DNA from: an uncultured Oscillospiraceae bacterium
Lineage (GTDB): Bacteria; Bacillota; Clostridia; Oscillospirales; Oscillospiraceae
DNA: 64,000 nt
Assembly (NCBI GenBank): GCA_947625045.1
Contig: CANQMW010000012.1
Location: 24,555 to 88,554, forward strand
Direction: 5' to 3'
Made by a program: the position numbers and the translations under genes. The notes under the pieces were generated by a model. That model searched no databases. It saw nothing but the letters and a program-made list of their open reading frames with translations, and was not told the origin of the DNA. How positions within the stretch are numbered: the first letter of the stretch is position 1; every line of letters begins with the position of its first letter. Of the stretch, positions 17,638 through 26,700 are shown in pieces.

Positions 17638-18474
17638 GTGAATACCAGCTACAGCCGGGAGGGTTACCTCACCGAGGACTACCACTATTTCCACCTGAAG
17701 GACACCGCCGGCCAGGAACGGGATTTCCACTTCCACGACTTCGACAAGCTGGTGATCCTCCTGTCCGGCCATGTGGACTACATGGTGGAGCGGGCCACCT
17801 ATGCCCTGCGGCCCTGGGACATCCTGCTCATCGGCCACCATACCATCCACAAGGCCCTTATCGACAAATCCGTGCCCTACGAGCGGGTCATATTATATCT
17901 GGATAGAAATTACCCCGCCCATGCCGGAGGCGGCACAGACCTCGCCGAGTGTTTCAAGGGGGCCGACCGCCTGGGCCGCCGCCTGCTCACCCCCGCGCCA
18001 AATGACATCGGCGTCATCGGCGGCGTGCTGGAGGCGCTGGACAGAGCGGCCTCTGACGAAGGCTTCGGCGCCCAGGCATTGCGGGACACGCTGGTTACTC
18101 AGCTTCTCATCGCCGTGAACCGGGTGTTCCTCACCGGCGGCGGGGATGCGGCCGAGACGCCGCCTCAGTATGACCCCAAGATCGCCCAGACGCTGTCCTA
18201 TATCAATGAGAACCTGGCCAAGCCCCTTACCGTGGAGGCCCTGGCCGAGCGGGCATACCTAAGCAAATACCACTTCATGCGCCTTTTCAAGGCCCAGACG
18301 GGCAGCACGGTTCACGCCTACGTGCGCCAGCGGCGGCTTTTATACGCCGCCCAGCTGATACGCCAGGGAGAGAACGTGAACAAGGCCGCCGCGGACAGCG
18401 GCTTTGAGGAATATTCCACTTTTTTCCGGGCCTTCCGGGAGTGTTTTGGCGTCAGCCCGGGACAATTAAAATAG
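17638..18474 (+). CDS. AraC-family transcriptional regulator
   Basis: A 278-residue regulator with an N-terminal cupin sensor (FHFHDFDKLVILLSGHVDYMV) and a C-terminal pair of helix-turn-helix motifs (LTVEALAERAYLSKYHFMRLFK, then AADSGFEEYSTFFRAFRE). The second GTG in the frame was chosen because GAGGTG lies six bases before it. It is divergent from the symporter gene and probably regulates that uptake. The ligand is unknown. It ends in TAG. Confidence 0.9.
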   Translation: MNTSYSREGYLTEDYHYFHLKDTAGQERDFHFHDFDKLVILLSGHVDYMVERATYALRPWDILLIGHHTIHKALIDKSVPYERVILYLDRNYPAHAGGGTDLAECFKGADRLGRRLLTPAPNDIGVIGGVLEALDRAASDEGFGAQALRDTLVTQLLIAVNRVFLTGGGDAAETPPQYDPKIAQTLSYINENLAKPLTVEALAERAYLSKYHFMRLFKAQTGSTVHAYVRQRRLLYAAQLIRQGENVNKAAADSGFEEYSTFFRAFRECFGVSPGQLK

Positions 18475-18484
18475 TATAAATGAA

Positions 18485-18511
18485 AACCATCCATTTTGAA
18501 AATGGATGGTT
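18485..18511. terminator. Convergent terminator hairpin
   Basis: A 12-bp perfect stem (AACCATCCATTT) with a three-base loop lies between the AraC gene and the oppositely oriented pseudouridine synthase. Flanking T/A runs are short, but the position suits a two-way terminator. Confidence 0.65.
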
Positions 18512-18518
18512 TCGTATA

Positions 18519-19172
18519 TTATTCAACGAAGTCCTGGGCATTAAAGGGTGAAAACGGTTGAATATGCAGCGCTTTATGCAAAAATGTTGTCTTTTCGCCT
18601 GTCTCTGGATGCATAAAAGACAGTTTATACGACCACAATCCAATATCGCTTTCATCCTCCGGCGCGCCGTATTTCCGGTCCCCCGCCAGGGGCATGCCCC
18701 GGCTGGCAAATTGGCAGCGTATCTGATGGGTGCGCCCCGTGAGCAGCCGTACCCGCACCAGGCTCATGCCGTCACGGCTTTCCAAACACTCATATTCCAG
18801 TGCCGCCGGTCTTGCATCCGGCCCGGGCACATCGGTGACGTAAGTGAGCCGCCGGACCCTGTCCCGGGCCAGCAGGTCCTCCATCCTCCCCTGCCGCTCA
18901 TCCGGCACACCTTGGATCACGGCCAGGTATTCCTTATTGAATATACCCTCCCGCACCTGCCGGCTCAATTCTGATGCCGCTTTCACGCTGCGGGCCAGGA
19001 CCATCACCCCGCCCACAGGCCTGTCCAGCCGGTGGACCGTGCGCACGCAGGCATGCCTATCCCCCAGCGCCTGGCGCACCAGGGAGGGCATCCCGCCCGG
19101 CTCGTCCGTGGACAGTACCCCCGCGGGCTTTAAGCACACCGCTATGCGCTTGTCAAGATACAGAAACTCCAT
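18519..19172 (-). CDS. RluA-family pseudouridine synthase
   Basis: Isomerises uridine to pseudouridine in rRNA or tRNA. The 217-residue protein has the catalytic-aspartate motif HRLDRPVGGVMVLAR, the NKEYLAV segment and the RTHQIRCQFA motif. It is shorter than RluD because it lacks the S4 domain, similar to RluA/YjbO-like members. The ATG follows GGGAGG by seven bases. The target base cannot be predicted from the sequence. Confidence 0.92.
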   Translation of the reverse strand: MEFLYLDKRIAVCLKPAGVLSTDEPGGMPSLVRQALGDRHACVRTVHRLDRPVGGVMVLARSVKAASELSRQVREGIFNKEYLAVIQGVPDERQGRMEDLLARDRVRRLTYVTDVPGPDARPAALEYECLESRDGMSLVRVRLLTGRTHQIRCQFASRGMPLAGDRKYGAPEDESDIGLWSYKLSFMHPETGEKTTFLHKALHIQPFSPFNAQDFVE

Positions 19173-19262
19173 GAAGGCACCCTCCCGTCTCTGCCCATTA
19201 TAGGCCATGGCCGCGCGTTTCTCAAGGCATTTCCATCATAGCAAAAAAAGGTGAAAAAACCC

Positions 19263-19291
19263 TTGATTTCATCGGACAGGTATGGTATAGT
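19263..19291 (+). promoter_or_regulatory. secG promoter
   Basis: TTGATT and TATAGT are separated by 17 bases, about 36 bases before the secG start. Confidence 0.7.
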
Positions 19292-19326
19292 AATTGAGCG
19301 AATTTTGGATAAAGGACGAGATCATC

Positions 19327-19554
19327 ATGACTATAGCCGTTTCTGTACTGCAGCTCATCGCCGACCTGTTCCTCATCGTCGTCATCCTCTTCCAGAGCGG
19401 AAAGCGCTCCGGTCTGTCCGGCGCCATCGCCGGCGGCGCGGATACTTTCATGACGAAGAGCAAGGCCAAGACCTGGGACGCGAAGCTGGCAAAGATGACG
19501 AAGTGGGTCGCCATCGTCTTCGTGCTGCTGACCCTTGTGCTGAACTTCATCTGA
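19327..19554 (+). CDS. secG: Preprotein translocase subunit SecG
   Basis: Small subunit of the SecYEG channel. The 75-residue protein has two transmembrane helices (about 3-23 and 54-74) and the conserved loop FQSGKRSGLSGAIAGGADTF. The ATG before TIAVSVLQL was chosen (GGACGAG six bases upstream); an in-frame upstream ATG would add 11 unusual residues. It is monocistronic here, with its own promoter and terminator; the usual rnr-smpB partners are absent. Confidence 0.94.
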   Translation: MTIAVSVLQLIADLFLIVVILFQSGKRSGLSGAIAGGADTFMTKSKAKTWDAKLAKMTKWVAIVFVLLTLVLNFI

Positions 19555-19570
19555 TAACTGCATATAAGCG

Positions 19571-19602
19571 CAGCGCCGCTCATGTGAGCGGCGCTGTTTT
19601 TT
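19571..19602 (+). terminator. secG intrinsic terminator
   Basis: A perfect 12-bp stem (CAGCGCCGCTCA) with a two-base loop is followed by T6. Confidence 0.92.
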
Positions 19603-19612
19603 GTTGTCTTTC

Positions 19613-20668
19613 TCACGCGGTGGCCGGTTCCAGCAGCACGAGCTTTTTTCTGTCCGCGTCCAGCCGGCACCTGAGCCCGTAAGGAATGATGCCGATGGGC
19701 TCCGCGTGGCCGAAGTTCACATTATATAATATTGGCAGCTCCGGGTGTCCCGCCTCTCCGCCGACGACCTTTCGGTATACCTCTTTGTAGGGCTCATACT
19801 TACTGCGGCGGGCTGGTTTGCCTACGAGGATGCCGTTGATCACATCGAACAGCCCCTGGGCGGCCAGGTTCCGGAGGTACCAAGTGAGATAGTCGCAGGG
19901 TATATCCTCCTCGCTGGTCTCCAGGAACATGAGCTTCCCGGCCCACTGCTCTTTTGTGGGCCATATGGCCGTGCCTACCACCTCAGGGAACACATCCACA
20001 CATCCGCCCAACAGCTCGCCCTCTACAACGCCGGAACCCTGGACGATCTCATAGCCCACCGTCTCCGGATGGTACGGCTTGAGCCGGTGCATGTTCTCCG
20101 GCTTCCACCATATCTTCTCGTCCTCGTCGTCGCACCAATAAGGTGCGGAGAGTATCTCCAGGGTGGGCTTGGGCTCAAAGAGCGTATCCCGGATCATGGC
20201 GGCCGTGTAGTCGTTGATGCGGACATATTCAGAAAAGTTGTTCATGACGCTGGCACCGTAATAGGACACCAGCCCAGCCTTATAGCACATCAGATGGTTG
20301 GTGGTTGTATCGGAAAAGCCGGTGAATATCTTGGGATTGGCCCGGATCACGTCAAAGTCGATATATGGCAGCAGCCGGACGGTGTCGTCCCCGCCGATGG
20401 CGTTGAATATGGCCTTGACGCCCTTGTCCCGGAAGGCGTCCATCATGTCCGCCGCCCGGGCCTCCGGATGCTCGTAGAGATAGTCCCGGCCCTTGAGGGC
20501 GTTGGGCATGACGGCCACGCGAAGACCATAGTCCCCCTCCAGCCGTTCTCTCGCGATGTCCAGCTTGTGGATGGCCCAGGGTTCCCCAAGGGTGCCCGCC
20601 GAGAGGCTCACCACGGCCACAGTGTCGCCCCGCTCCAAGTGCTTTGGCTTTATCATGCCCGAGACCAT
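19613..20668 (-). CDS. S66 family peptidase (LD-carboxypeptidase/MccF-like)
   Basis: A 351-residue serine peptidase of the S66 family, which includes murein LD-carboxypeptidases and the microcin C resistance protein MccF. The nucleophile serine lies in FTGFSDTT and the Glu/His relay residues in VVEGELLGG and NVNFGHAEP. The longer MccF-like insert (WWKPENMHRLKPY) favours the MccF branch. The first ATG follows GGGAGG; it starts one base after the gpsA stop. Confidence 0.88.
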   Translation of the reverse strand: MVSGMIKPKHLERGDTVAVVSLSAGTLGEPWAIHKLDIARERLEGDYGLRVAVMPNALKGRDYLYEHPEARAADMMDAFRDKGVKAIFNAIGGDDTVRLLPYIDFDVIRANPKIFTGFSDTTTNHLMCYKAGLVSYYGASVMNNFSEYVRINDYTAAMIRDTLFEPKPTLEILSAPYWCDDEDEKIWWKPENMHRLKPYHPETVGYEIVQGSGVVEGELLGGCVDVFPEVVGTAIWPTKEQWAGKLMFLETSEEDIPCDYLTWYLRNLAAQGLFDVINGILVGKPARRSKYEPYKEVYRKVVGGEAGHPELPILYNVNFGHAEPIGIIPYGLRCRLDADRKKLVLLEPATA

Positions 20669-20669
20669 G

Positions 20670-21686
20670 TCATGCCCTCCCGGCCATATCCCAGCCCCGG
20701 TCGAACTCGCTGCGCCGGTCCCGGTTCATGAGGCTCCGGAAGACGTCCTCCGGCTCCATGTCATCATAGAGGATGCCGTAGATACTTTTGCAAATAGGCA
20801 TCTCGGTATGCAGCCGCTGGGCCAGGGTCATGACGCTGGCGGCGGCATAGTAGCCCTCCACCACGGCGCCCACCTCCCGCAGGGCGATGGCCACCGGGGC
20901 GCCCCGGCCGATGAGAAGGCCAGCCTGGCGGTTCCGGGAGTGGCCGGACAGGCACGTGACGATCAGGTCGCCCATACCGGCGAGGCCCGAGCAGGTAGTG
21001 CGGTCGCCCCCCGCCGCCTGGCACAGCACCGCGATCTCCGCCATGGCCCGGGTCATAAAGAGGGCCTTGGCGTTGTCGCCCAGGGCCAGGCCGTCCATGA
21101 TGCCCACGCCCAGGGCGATGATGTTCTTCACCGCGCCGCAGAGTTCCACGCCAACCACGTCCAAGTTCACATAGACCCGAAACATGTCGTTCATAAAGGT
21201 GCGCTGGACCAGCTCCGCCACGGCCTGGTCCTCGCAGGCGGCCACGCAGCCCGTGGCCATCCGGCGGGAGACCTCCTCCGCGTGGGAGGGGCCGGACAGC
21301 ACCGCCACAGGGCAGTCCTTCCCAACCTCCTGGCGGATGACCTGGCTCATGCGAAGCTCGGTTCCCTCCTCGATGCCCTTAGTGGCCGAGACCAGCACTG
21401 TGCCCGGCTTTATATGGGGCGCGGCGGTCTTCGCCGTGCGCCGAAGGATGTTGGACGGGGACGCGAACAGCACAAGCTCCGCCCTCTCCGCGCCCGCGGG
21501 GTCGCTGGTGATACCCAGGGCTTCGGGAAGGATAGCGCCGGCCATGGCCGGATTCTTCCGCCGCTTCGCCATGGCCGCGGCCTTCTCCGGGTCATGGGAC
21601 CACAGGGTCACGTCGTGGCCGTTATCCACAAGCAGCATGGCCAGGGCCGTGCCCCAGGCGCCGCTGCCGTATACGAATATGTTCAT
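20670..21686 (-). CDS. gpsA: Glycerol-3-phosphate dehydrogenase (NAD(P)+)
   Basis: Reduces dihydroxyacetone phosphate to sn-glycerol 3-phosphate for phospholipid synthesis. The 338-residue protein has the dinucleotide-binding GSGAWGTALA, the ATKGIEEGT motif, the LSGPSHAEEV segment, the catalytic lysine region ELCGAVKNIIALGVGI and TCSGLAGMGDL. The usual neighbours plsY and der are absent; an ArsC-like gene lies upstream and an S66 peptidase downstream. Confidence 0.96.
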   Translation of the reverse strand: MNIFVYGSGAWGTALAMLLVDNGHDVTLWSHDPEKAAAMAKRRKNPAMAGAILPEALGITSDPAGAERAELVLFASPSNILRRTAKTAAPHIKPGTVLVSATKGIEEGTELRMSQVIRQEVGKDCPVAVLSGPSHAEEVSRRMATGCVAACEDQAVAELVQRTFMNDMFRVYVNLDVVGVELCGAVKNIIALGVGIMDGLALGDNAKALFMTRAMAEIAVLCQAAGGDRTTCSGLAGMGDLIVTCLSGHSRNRQAGLLIGRGAPVAIALREVGAVVEGYYAAASVMTLAQRLHTEMPICKSIYGILYDDMEPEDVFRSLMNRDRRSEFDRGWDMAGRA

Positions 21687-21722
21687 GGTTTATCCTCCAA
21701 ACGGCGGTCATCCGCCGCTTTT

Positions 21723-22040
21723 TCATTCCCAGCTCTTCCACACGTCCGGGCAGTAGCCCACCGTGGCCTGTTTGCCGTTTCGGACGATAGGCGTCTTCAA
21801 AAGCTCTGGATATTCGAAGAGCTTATCCAGCTTGTCCTCGTCGTAGGCAAGATAGCTTATCTCCGGCGCGTCGCTCATGGCGGCCAGCCCCACCGCGTTC
21901 TTCACGCTGGTGAGCTCTCCCCGGCTCATGCCGTAGCGCTGGACGTCCACGTACTGGAACTTGATCCGCCGCTCCTTGAAATACCGCTGGGCTTTTTTCG
22001 TGTCGAAGCACTTATTCTTGCCAAATATCTGGATATTCAC
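21723..22040 (-). CDS. ArsC/Spx-family protein
   Basis: A 105-residue thioredoxin-fold protein of the ArsC/Spx/YffB family (MNIQIFGKNKCFDTKKAQRYFKE). It has a single active-site cysteine (C11) followed by FDTKKA, not the CXXC of Spx, and the C-terminal TPIVRNGKQATVGY segment. It may be a glutathione-type reductase or an RNA polymerase-binding regulator; the sequence does not decide. The start is GTG, eight bases after GGAGG. An unusually long palindrome covers its promoter. Confidence 0.82.
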   Translation of the reverse strand: MNIQIFGKNKCFDTKKAQRYFKERRIKFQYVDVQRYGMSRGELTSVKNAVGLAAMSDAPEISYLAYDEDKLDKLFEYPELLKTPIVRNGKQATVGYCPDVWKSWE

Positions 22041-22093
22041 CTGGCATACCTCCACTCCGGCCAGACATGACCGCTCTGCTTTCAATAGAAAGA

Positions 22094-22138
22094 GAGCTCG
22101 ATTGGCCACAGTATAGCCAATCGAGCTCATTATGTCAA
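22094..22138 (-). promoter_or_regulatory. Promoter of the ArsC-like gene inside a 35-bp perfect palindrome
   Basis: TTGACA (22133-22138) and TATACT (22110-22115) are 17 bases apart on the minus strand. Perfect 13-bp arms (GAGCTCGATTGGC and its complement, 22094-22106 and 22116-22128) flank the -10 box with a nine-base centre. One arm fills the spacer and the other covers the start site, so this looks like a repressor operator. Most of one arm would not be transcribed, so an RNA hairpin is unlikely. Confidence 0.8.
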
Positions 22139-22243
22139 GTTGGGCTAATAGGCAGAGCCTCCTGCTGGATGTCAGGGCCACCAGTCACTCAAGGTCCCAA
22201 AGACGATCCGCCCTCCTGTATCACCGCTGCCGCCGGAAACGGC

Positions 22244-23479
22244 TTACACGTCGTCGGACAGCGCGCCATCGGCGGACACGAAGAACTGGCTGAAGCCGGT
22301 GTCCTTCAATATGGCCGCGACGGCGGCGTTCACGTTCGTGAGCCGGAAGTGGCCCTCGCCCATCTGCTTATACATGATGAGCATGACCCGCAGGCCCGCG
22401 GAGGAGGTGTATTCCAGGTTCTTGAGGTCCAGGGTGATATCCTTCACGGCGGTGGGGATGTCCCAGAACGCGTTCAAAAGCGCCGGCGCGCTGATGGAGT
22501 CCATCCGGCCCGCGAGGCGTACGGTGAGCGCGTCCCCGTTCAGGTCCTGGTCGATGGCGAGCCCGCCGGCTCCTGTCCCGGCGGGCTGGGCCGCCTTCGC
22601 GACGCTGGGGGTCATGATCCACACATTGATCTTCTCCAGGGCCGCGGCAATGGCCTCGCGCTGCTCCGGCGTGCAGGCATAGAGGGTCCGCAGGCCCATG
22701 TTGGCCACGCCGGTGATGGGCCGCCGCTCCACAGAAAGGCCCATGCTCTCCAGGAAGGCCAGCTTCTCCTCATCGTTCGCGAACACGGGCGCGTGGTCCG
22801 CGTCGGCGGTCTTTTTGTTCACCTGGGAATCCACCAGCTTCAGGAATTTCTCCCCCTGACCGCCGGTGACCGCCTGGATGATGGCGAGGAAATAGTGATC
22901 GCTCTCAAAGTCCGTGGTGACCCAGCAGCCGCCCCGCTGAGCCAGGAGCGCAGCGAAGTTTTTGACCATGGCGGTCATCTCGTTCTTGTCCAGATACGCC
23001 ACCAGCCCCTCGCAGTCGATGGTGACGGGCCCCTCCGGCAGATGCGCGGCCGCCGCCGTCACGCTGGTGCCGTTGGTCACGTCCACCGCCTGGAAGATGG
23101 CCTTGCCGTCCAGCAGCTCCCTGGACACCCGGGCCATGTCCTCCACCACCGCGGGCAGGTCGCCGCCCACGTAGTTATAGCCCCGGTCCATCAGGTACTT
23201 GGCCTTGGGCGTATAGCCGCAGGCCAGATCCAGCACGTTTTTGTTCCCCGCCTGCTCGATCATCCGGTTGGCCAGGGCGTAGCGCAGCTCGATGGTGATG
23301 GCGCCGATGCGCTTCAAAAGCTCGTACTCTTTGCCCTTGGCGTCCACGTGGGGCATCTGCTCAAAGCCCAGCACCTTCTCAAAGGCGATGGAGTCCTCGT
23401 TGCCCACGGCGCTTAAGAGCGTCAGGGTCATCTTCGCGGTGTTGAACACAGGGTTCGTAAGTTCATAAAGCTCGTTCAT
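22244..23479 (-). CDS. SAM-dependent methyltransferase fused to a STAS domain
   Basis: A 411-residue fusion. The N-terminal 280 residues form a class I methyltransferase of the leucine-carboxymethyltransferase-like type (NVLDLACGYTPKAKYL at about 81-96, YVGGDLPAVVEDM after it, FESDHYFL later). The C-terminal 100 residues form a STAS domain with the TSSAGLRV motif (S359/S360, the usual phosphorylated serine of anti-sigma antagonists). The ATG follows AAGGAG. It is the last gene of the unusual peptide locus. Substrate and partner are unknown; the RsbW-like domain at the other end of the locus is a candidate partner. Confidence 0.85.
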   Translation of the reverse strand: MNELYELTNPVFNTAKMTLTLLSAVGNEDSIAFEKVLGFEQMPHVDAKGKEYELLKRIGAITIELRYALANRMIEQAGNKNVLDLACGYTPKAKYLMDRGYNYVGGDLPAVVEDMARVSRELLDGKAIFQAVDVTNGTSVTAAAAHLPEGPVTIDCEGLVAYLDKNEMTAMVKNFAALLAQRGGCWVTTDFESDHYFLAIIQAVTGGQGEKFLKLVDSQVNKKTADADHAPVFANDEEKLAFLESMGLSVERRPITGVANMGLRTLYACTPEQREAIAAALEKINVWIMTPSVAKAAQPAGTGAGGLAIDQDLNGDALTVRLAGRMDSISAPALLNAFWDIPTAVKDITLDLKNLEYTSSAGLRVMLIMYKQMGEGHFRLTNVNAAVAAILKDTGFSQFFVSADGALSDDV

Positions 23480-23506
23480 AAGTAGTCTCCTTTCGTCCCG
23501 GCCTTA

Positions 23507-23755
23507 TCAGCTCTTGAAATTCGGGCACTTCGCGTTGGGGTTCCCGCCGAACATAGCGTAAACATCTTCATGATCCATCTCTAAAGTCGTGCAATCCCAG
23601 TATAACTGGCAACTGTCGCAATTATTGTTGTTCTTAAATTGCTTAACAAAATTGATATATTCCATAAGTTCACTGGCAGTCATTCCCCCGGAGACCTTGT
23701 CCAGGGCCTCGTCGGCCAGCTCCTTAGAAGCTTTTTTGTTCTCGCTGCCGTTCAT
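23507..23755 (-). CDS. Cysteine-containing small peptide with double-glycine leader (peptide 1)
   Basis: An 82-residue peptide: 24-residue leader MNGSENKKASKELADEALD(KVSGG) ending in Gly-Gly, then a 58-residue core with four cysteines (CDSCQLYWDC and NAKCP) and an asparagine run. The leader type matches bacteriocin/RiPP leaders cut by C39 peptidases, but no such peptidase is visible here. Its ATG overlaps the stop of the giant Sel1-repeat gene by four bases, with GGAGG eight bases upstream. The cysteine pattern resembles that of peptide 3. The function is unknown. Confidence 0.8.
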   Translation of the reverse strand: MNGSENKKASKELADEALDKVSGGMTASELMEYINFVKQFKNNNNCDSCQLYWDCTTLEMDHEDVYAMFGGNPNAKCPNFKS

Positions 23756-26700
23756 TGTGATACCTCCGCCAGGTCCGCCAGCCGCTGGGCGGCTCTGTCA
23801 AGCCCCAGCGCCGCGGCCTGTTCATAGAACTGCCGGGCCATATCCAGGTCCGCGTCCACGACCTTGCCGCGCTCGTACACCATGCCCAGTATCTCCATGG
23901 CATAGTACTCCCCCTGCTCTGCCGCGCCGGTCAGCAGCTCCAAGGCCTTTTCCGTGTTCTGTTCCACGCCCTGGCCGGCAAGATAGCAGAGGCCCAGCAT
24001 ATACATGGCTTCCCGGTCATTGTCCCCGGCGGCGTCAGCCAGCAGTTCCGCGGCCTTTTCATAGTCCTGCTCCACGCCATAGCCATCGAGGTACAGCATG
24101 CCAAGGGTCCGCTTATCGGAGATGTCCAGTTCGTCCTCTGCCTCCCACGCCAGCAGAAGCTCTGCGGCCCGGCCAAAGAGCTCTTCGGCCCTCGCCTCGT
24201 CCTTTTCCTCGCCATCACCGTCTTTGAAAAAAGCGCCCAGCTCGATCATGGCCTCTACCGTTTCATCGTCCGCCTCCAAGGCCTTTTCATACCACTCCAC
24301 GGCCTTGGCGTCGTCCCTCTCCACCACGCCGTAGCCATACTCATAGAACTTGGCCAGCTGACACATGCCGGCGCTCTCACCGGCATCCGCCGCCGCCTGG
24401 GCCAGCTCGAAGGCCTTGCTCTCGTCCCGCTCAACGCCCAGGCCGCAGGCGTACAGCCAGCTCAGGTTCGCCGCGGCCATCGAGTCGCCCTGGTCCGCGG
24501 CCTGAGCGTAATACTCCGCCGCCTTGGCATAGTCACGCTCCACGCCGTCGCCGTATTCGTAGAGGCAGCCGATGTTGTTGAGCGCGTCGGTGCTGCCCAT
24601 CTCCGCGGCCTTTTCGTACCACTCCATCGCTTTGGCGTAATCCTGCTCCGTGCCCTCGCCGTAATCGTGCATCACCCCCACGTCGAACGCCGCGCTGGCG
24701 CTGCCCAGCTCCGCCGCCGCGGTATAGCAGGCCAGGGCCTGCTCGTAATCCTGTTCCACGCCCTCGCCGGCATAGTACATATAGCCCAGCCACTCCCAGG
24801 CGTTGGGATCGTCCTGCTCCGCCGCCTGGCTGAAGAGCTCGAAAGCCTTTTCATAGTCCTGTTCCACGCCGTCGCCGTACACATACGCCATGGCCTTATC
24901 GAAAGCGTCCTCCGCAGCAGGAGCATTCTCCGCCGGGGCAGCGTCCTCCGCCGTCTCCTCCTCCGGCTCCGCCGCCAGCTTTTCCAGCACCTGGGCGGCT
25001 TCCTCAATGCCCAGCGCCGCGGCCTGTTCCAGCAGCTCCCTGCCCTTGGCCTGGTCCTGCTCCACGCCGTTTCCGCGCCAGTATAGGGTCCCCAGCGCGA
25101 AGAACGCTGCGGGCTCGCTCCATCCAGCCGCGGCGGTCAGGTACTCCACGCCCTTGGCCTCGTCCTTTTCCACGCCGTTGCCGAAATAATAGCAGGTGCC
25201 CAAAGCGAACAGGGCGTCCGGGTCGTCGTCCTCCGCCGCGGCGGCAAGCAGCTCCACGCCTTTGGCCTCATCCTTTTCCACGCCGTAGCCATGGAGATAC
25301 ATCTCGCCCAGCACATACTGCTCGCTGGAAGAAAGGTTATCCTCCTCTTCCCACTCCTGCAGCAGCGGCAAAGCCTGGGCATAGAGCTCGTCGGCCTTGG
25401 CCTCGTCCTGCTCCACGCCCTCGCCATAGTCATACATCCAGCCCAGCTGTACCATGGCCTTGGCGTTTTCGTCGTCCGCCTCGATGGCCTTTTCGTACCA
25501 CTCCACGGCCTTGGCGTCGTCCACATCCACCGCGCCGTAGCCCTCGTCATAGAGCTCGCCCATCAGAAGCATACCGTAGGAGTCGCCCGCGTCCGCGGCC
25601 TTTTGGGCCAGCTCCAGGGCCTTGGCGGCGTCCCGCTCCACGCCCTTGCCGTAGAGATAGAGTTCCGCCAGGTTGCACATCGCCCGGCTCCTGCCCATAT
25701 CCGCGGACTGGGCGTAATACTCCGCGGCTTTGGCATAGTCACGCTCCACGCCGTCACCGTTTTCATACATCAGGCCCAGATTGTTGGCAGCCGCGCCGCT
25801 GCCCAGCTCCGCGGCCTGGGTATAGAGCTCAAAGGCCTTGCCGGGGTCCTTCTCCACGCCCTCGCCCACGTTGTACATATAGCCCAGCTGGCCCAGCGCG
25901 CTGGCATTGCCCAGCGCCGCCGCCTTTTCGTAATACTCTATGGCCTGAGCGTTGTCCTCCTCCATGCCCTTGCCGTTGTCATACATCCAGCCCAGGGCGT
26001 AATAAGCCTCGGGGAGTTCCTGCTCCGCGGCCTTGGTGTAAAGCTCAATGGCCTTGTCATAGTCCTGGTCCACACTGTCGCCGGAATAGTACATATAGCC
26101 CAGGTCGTACATCGCCCGGCGCACGCCGTGCTCCGCCGCCTGGGTGTAGAGCTCCGCAGCCTCGGCCTTGTCCTCCTCCACACCGTAGCCATAGAAATAG
26201 CACTGGCCCAGATCGTACACGGCCCGCCAGTCGTCCATCTCCGCGGCGGCGGCCATGAGCTCCACGGACCTGGTCTCGTCCTGCTCCACGCCCTTGCCGT
26301 AGTCATAGAGGCAGGCGAGAACGCGCGCCTCCGCACCGGAGAGCTCGCTCTCGTCTATGGCGGTGAGCTGGGCGGCAAGGCGGTCGTAGAGCTCCTGGCT
26401 CTTGGCCTCGTCCTGCTCCACGCCAAAGCCCTCATCATAATCCCTGGCCAGATAGTACAGAGCCTCCGGCTGGTCCTGCTCCGCCGCTCTTTCATACCAT
26501 TCCACAGCCTTGGCCAGGTCTATGTCCACCGCGCCAAAGCCGTTTTCATAGAAATCGCCCACCATATACATGGCGTCGGCGTAGCCGTCTTCCGCGGCCT
26601 GGGAGTAGTATTCAAAGGCCTTGGCCGTGTCCTGCTCCACGCCGTCGGCGAACATGTATATATCGCCCAGGGCCTTCATGGACCAAAGGTCCCTCATGGC

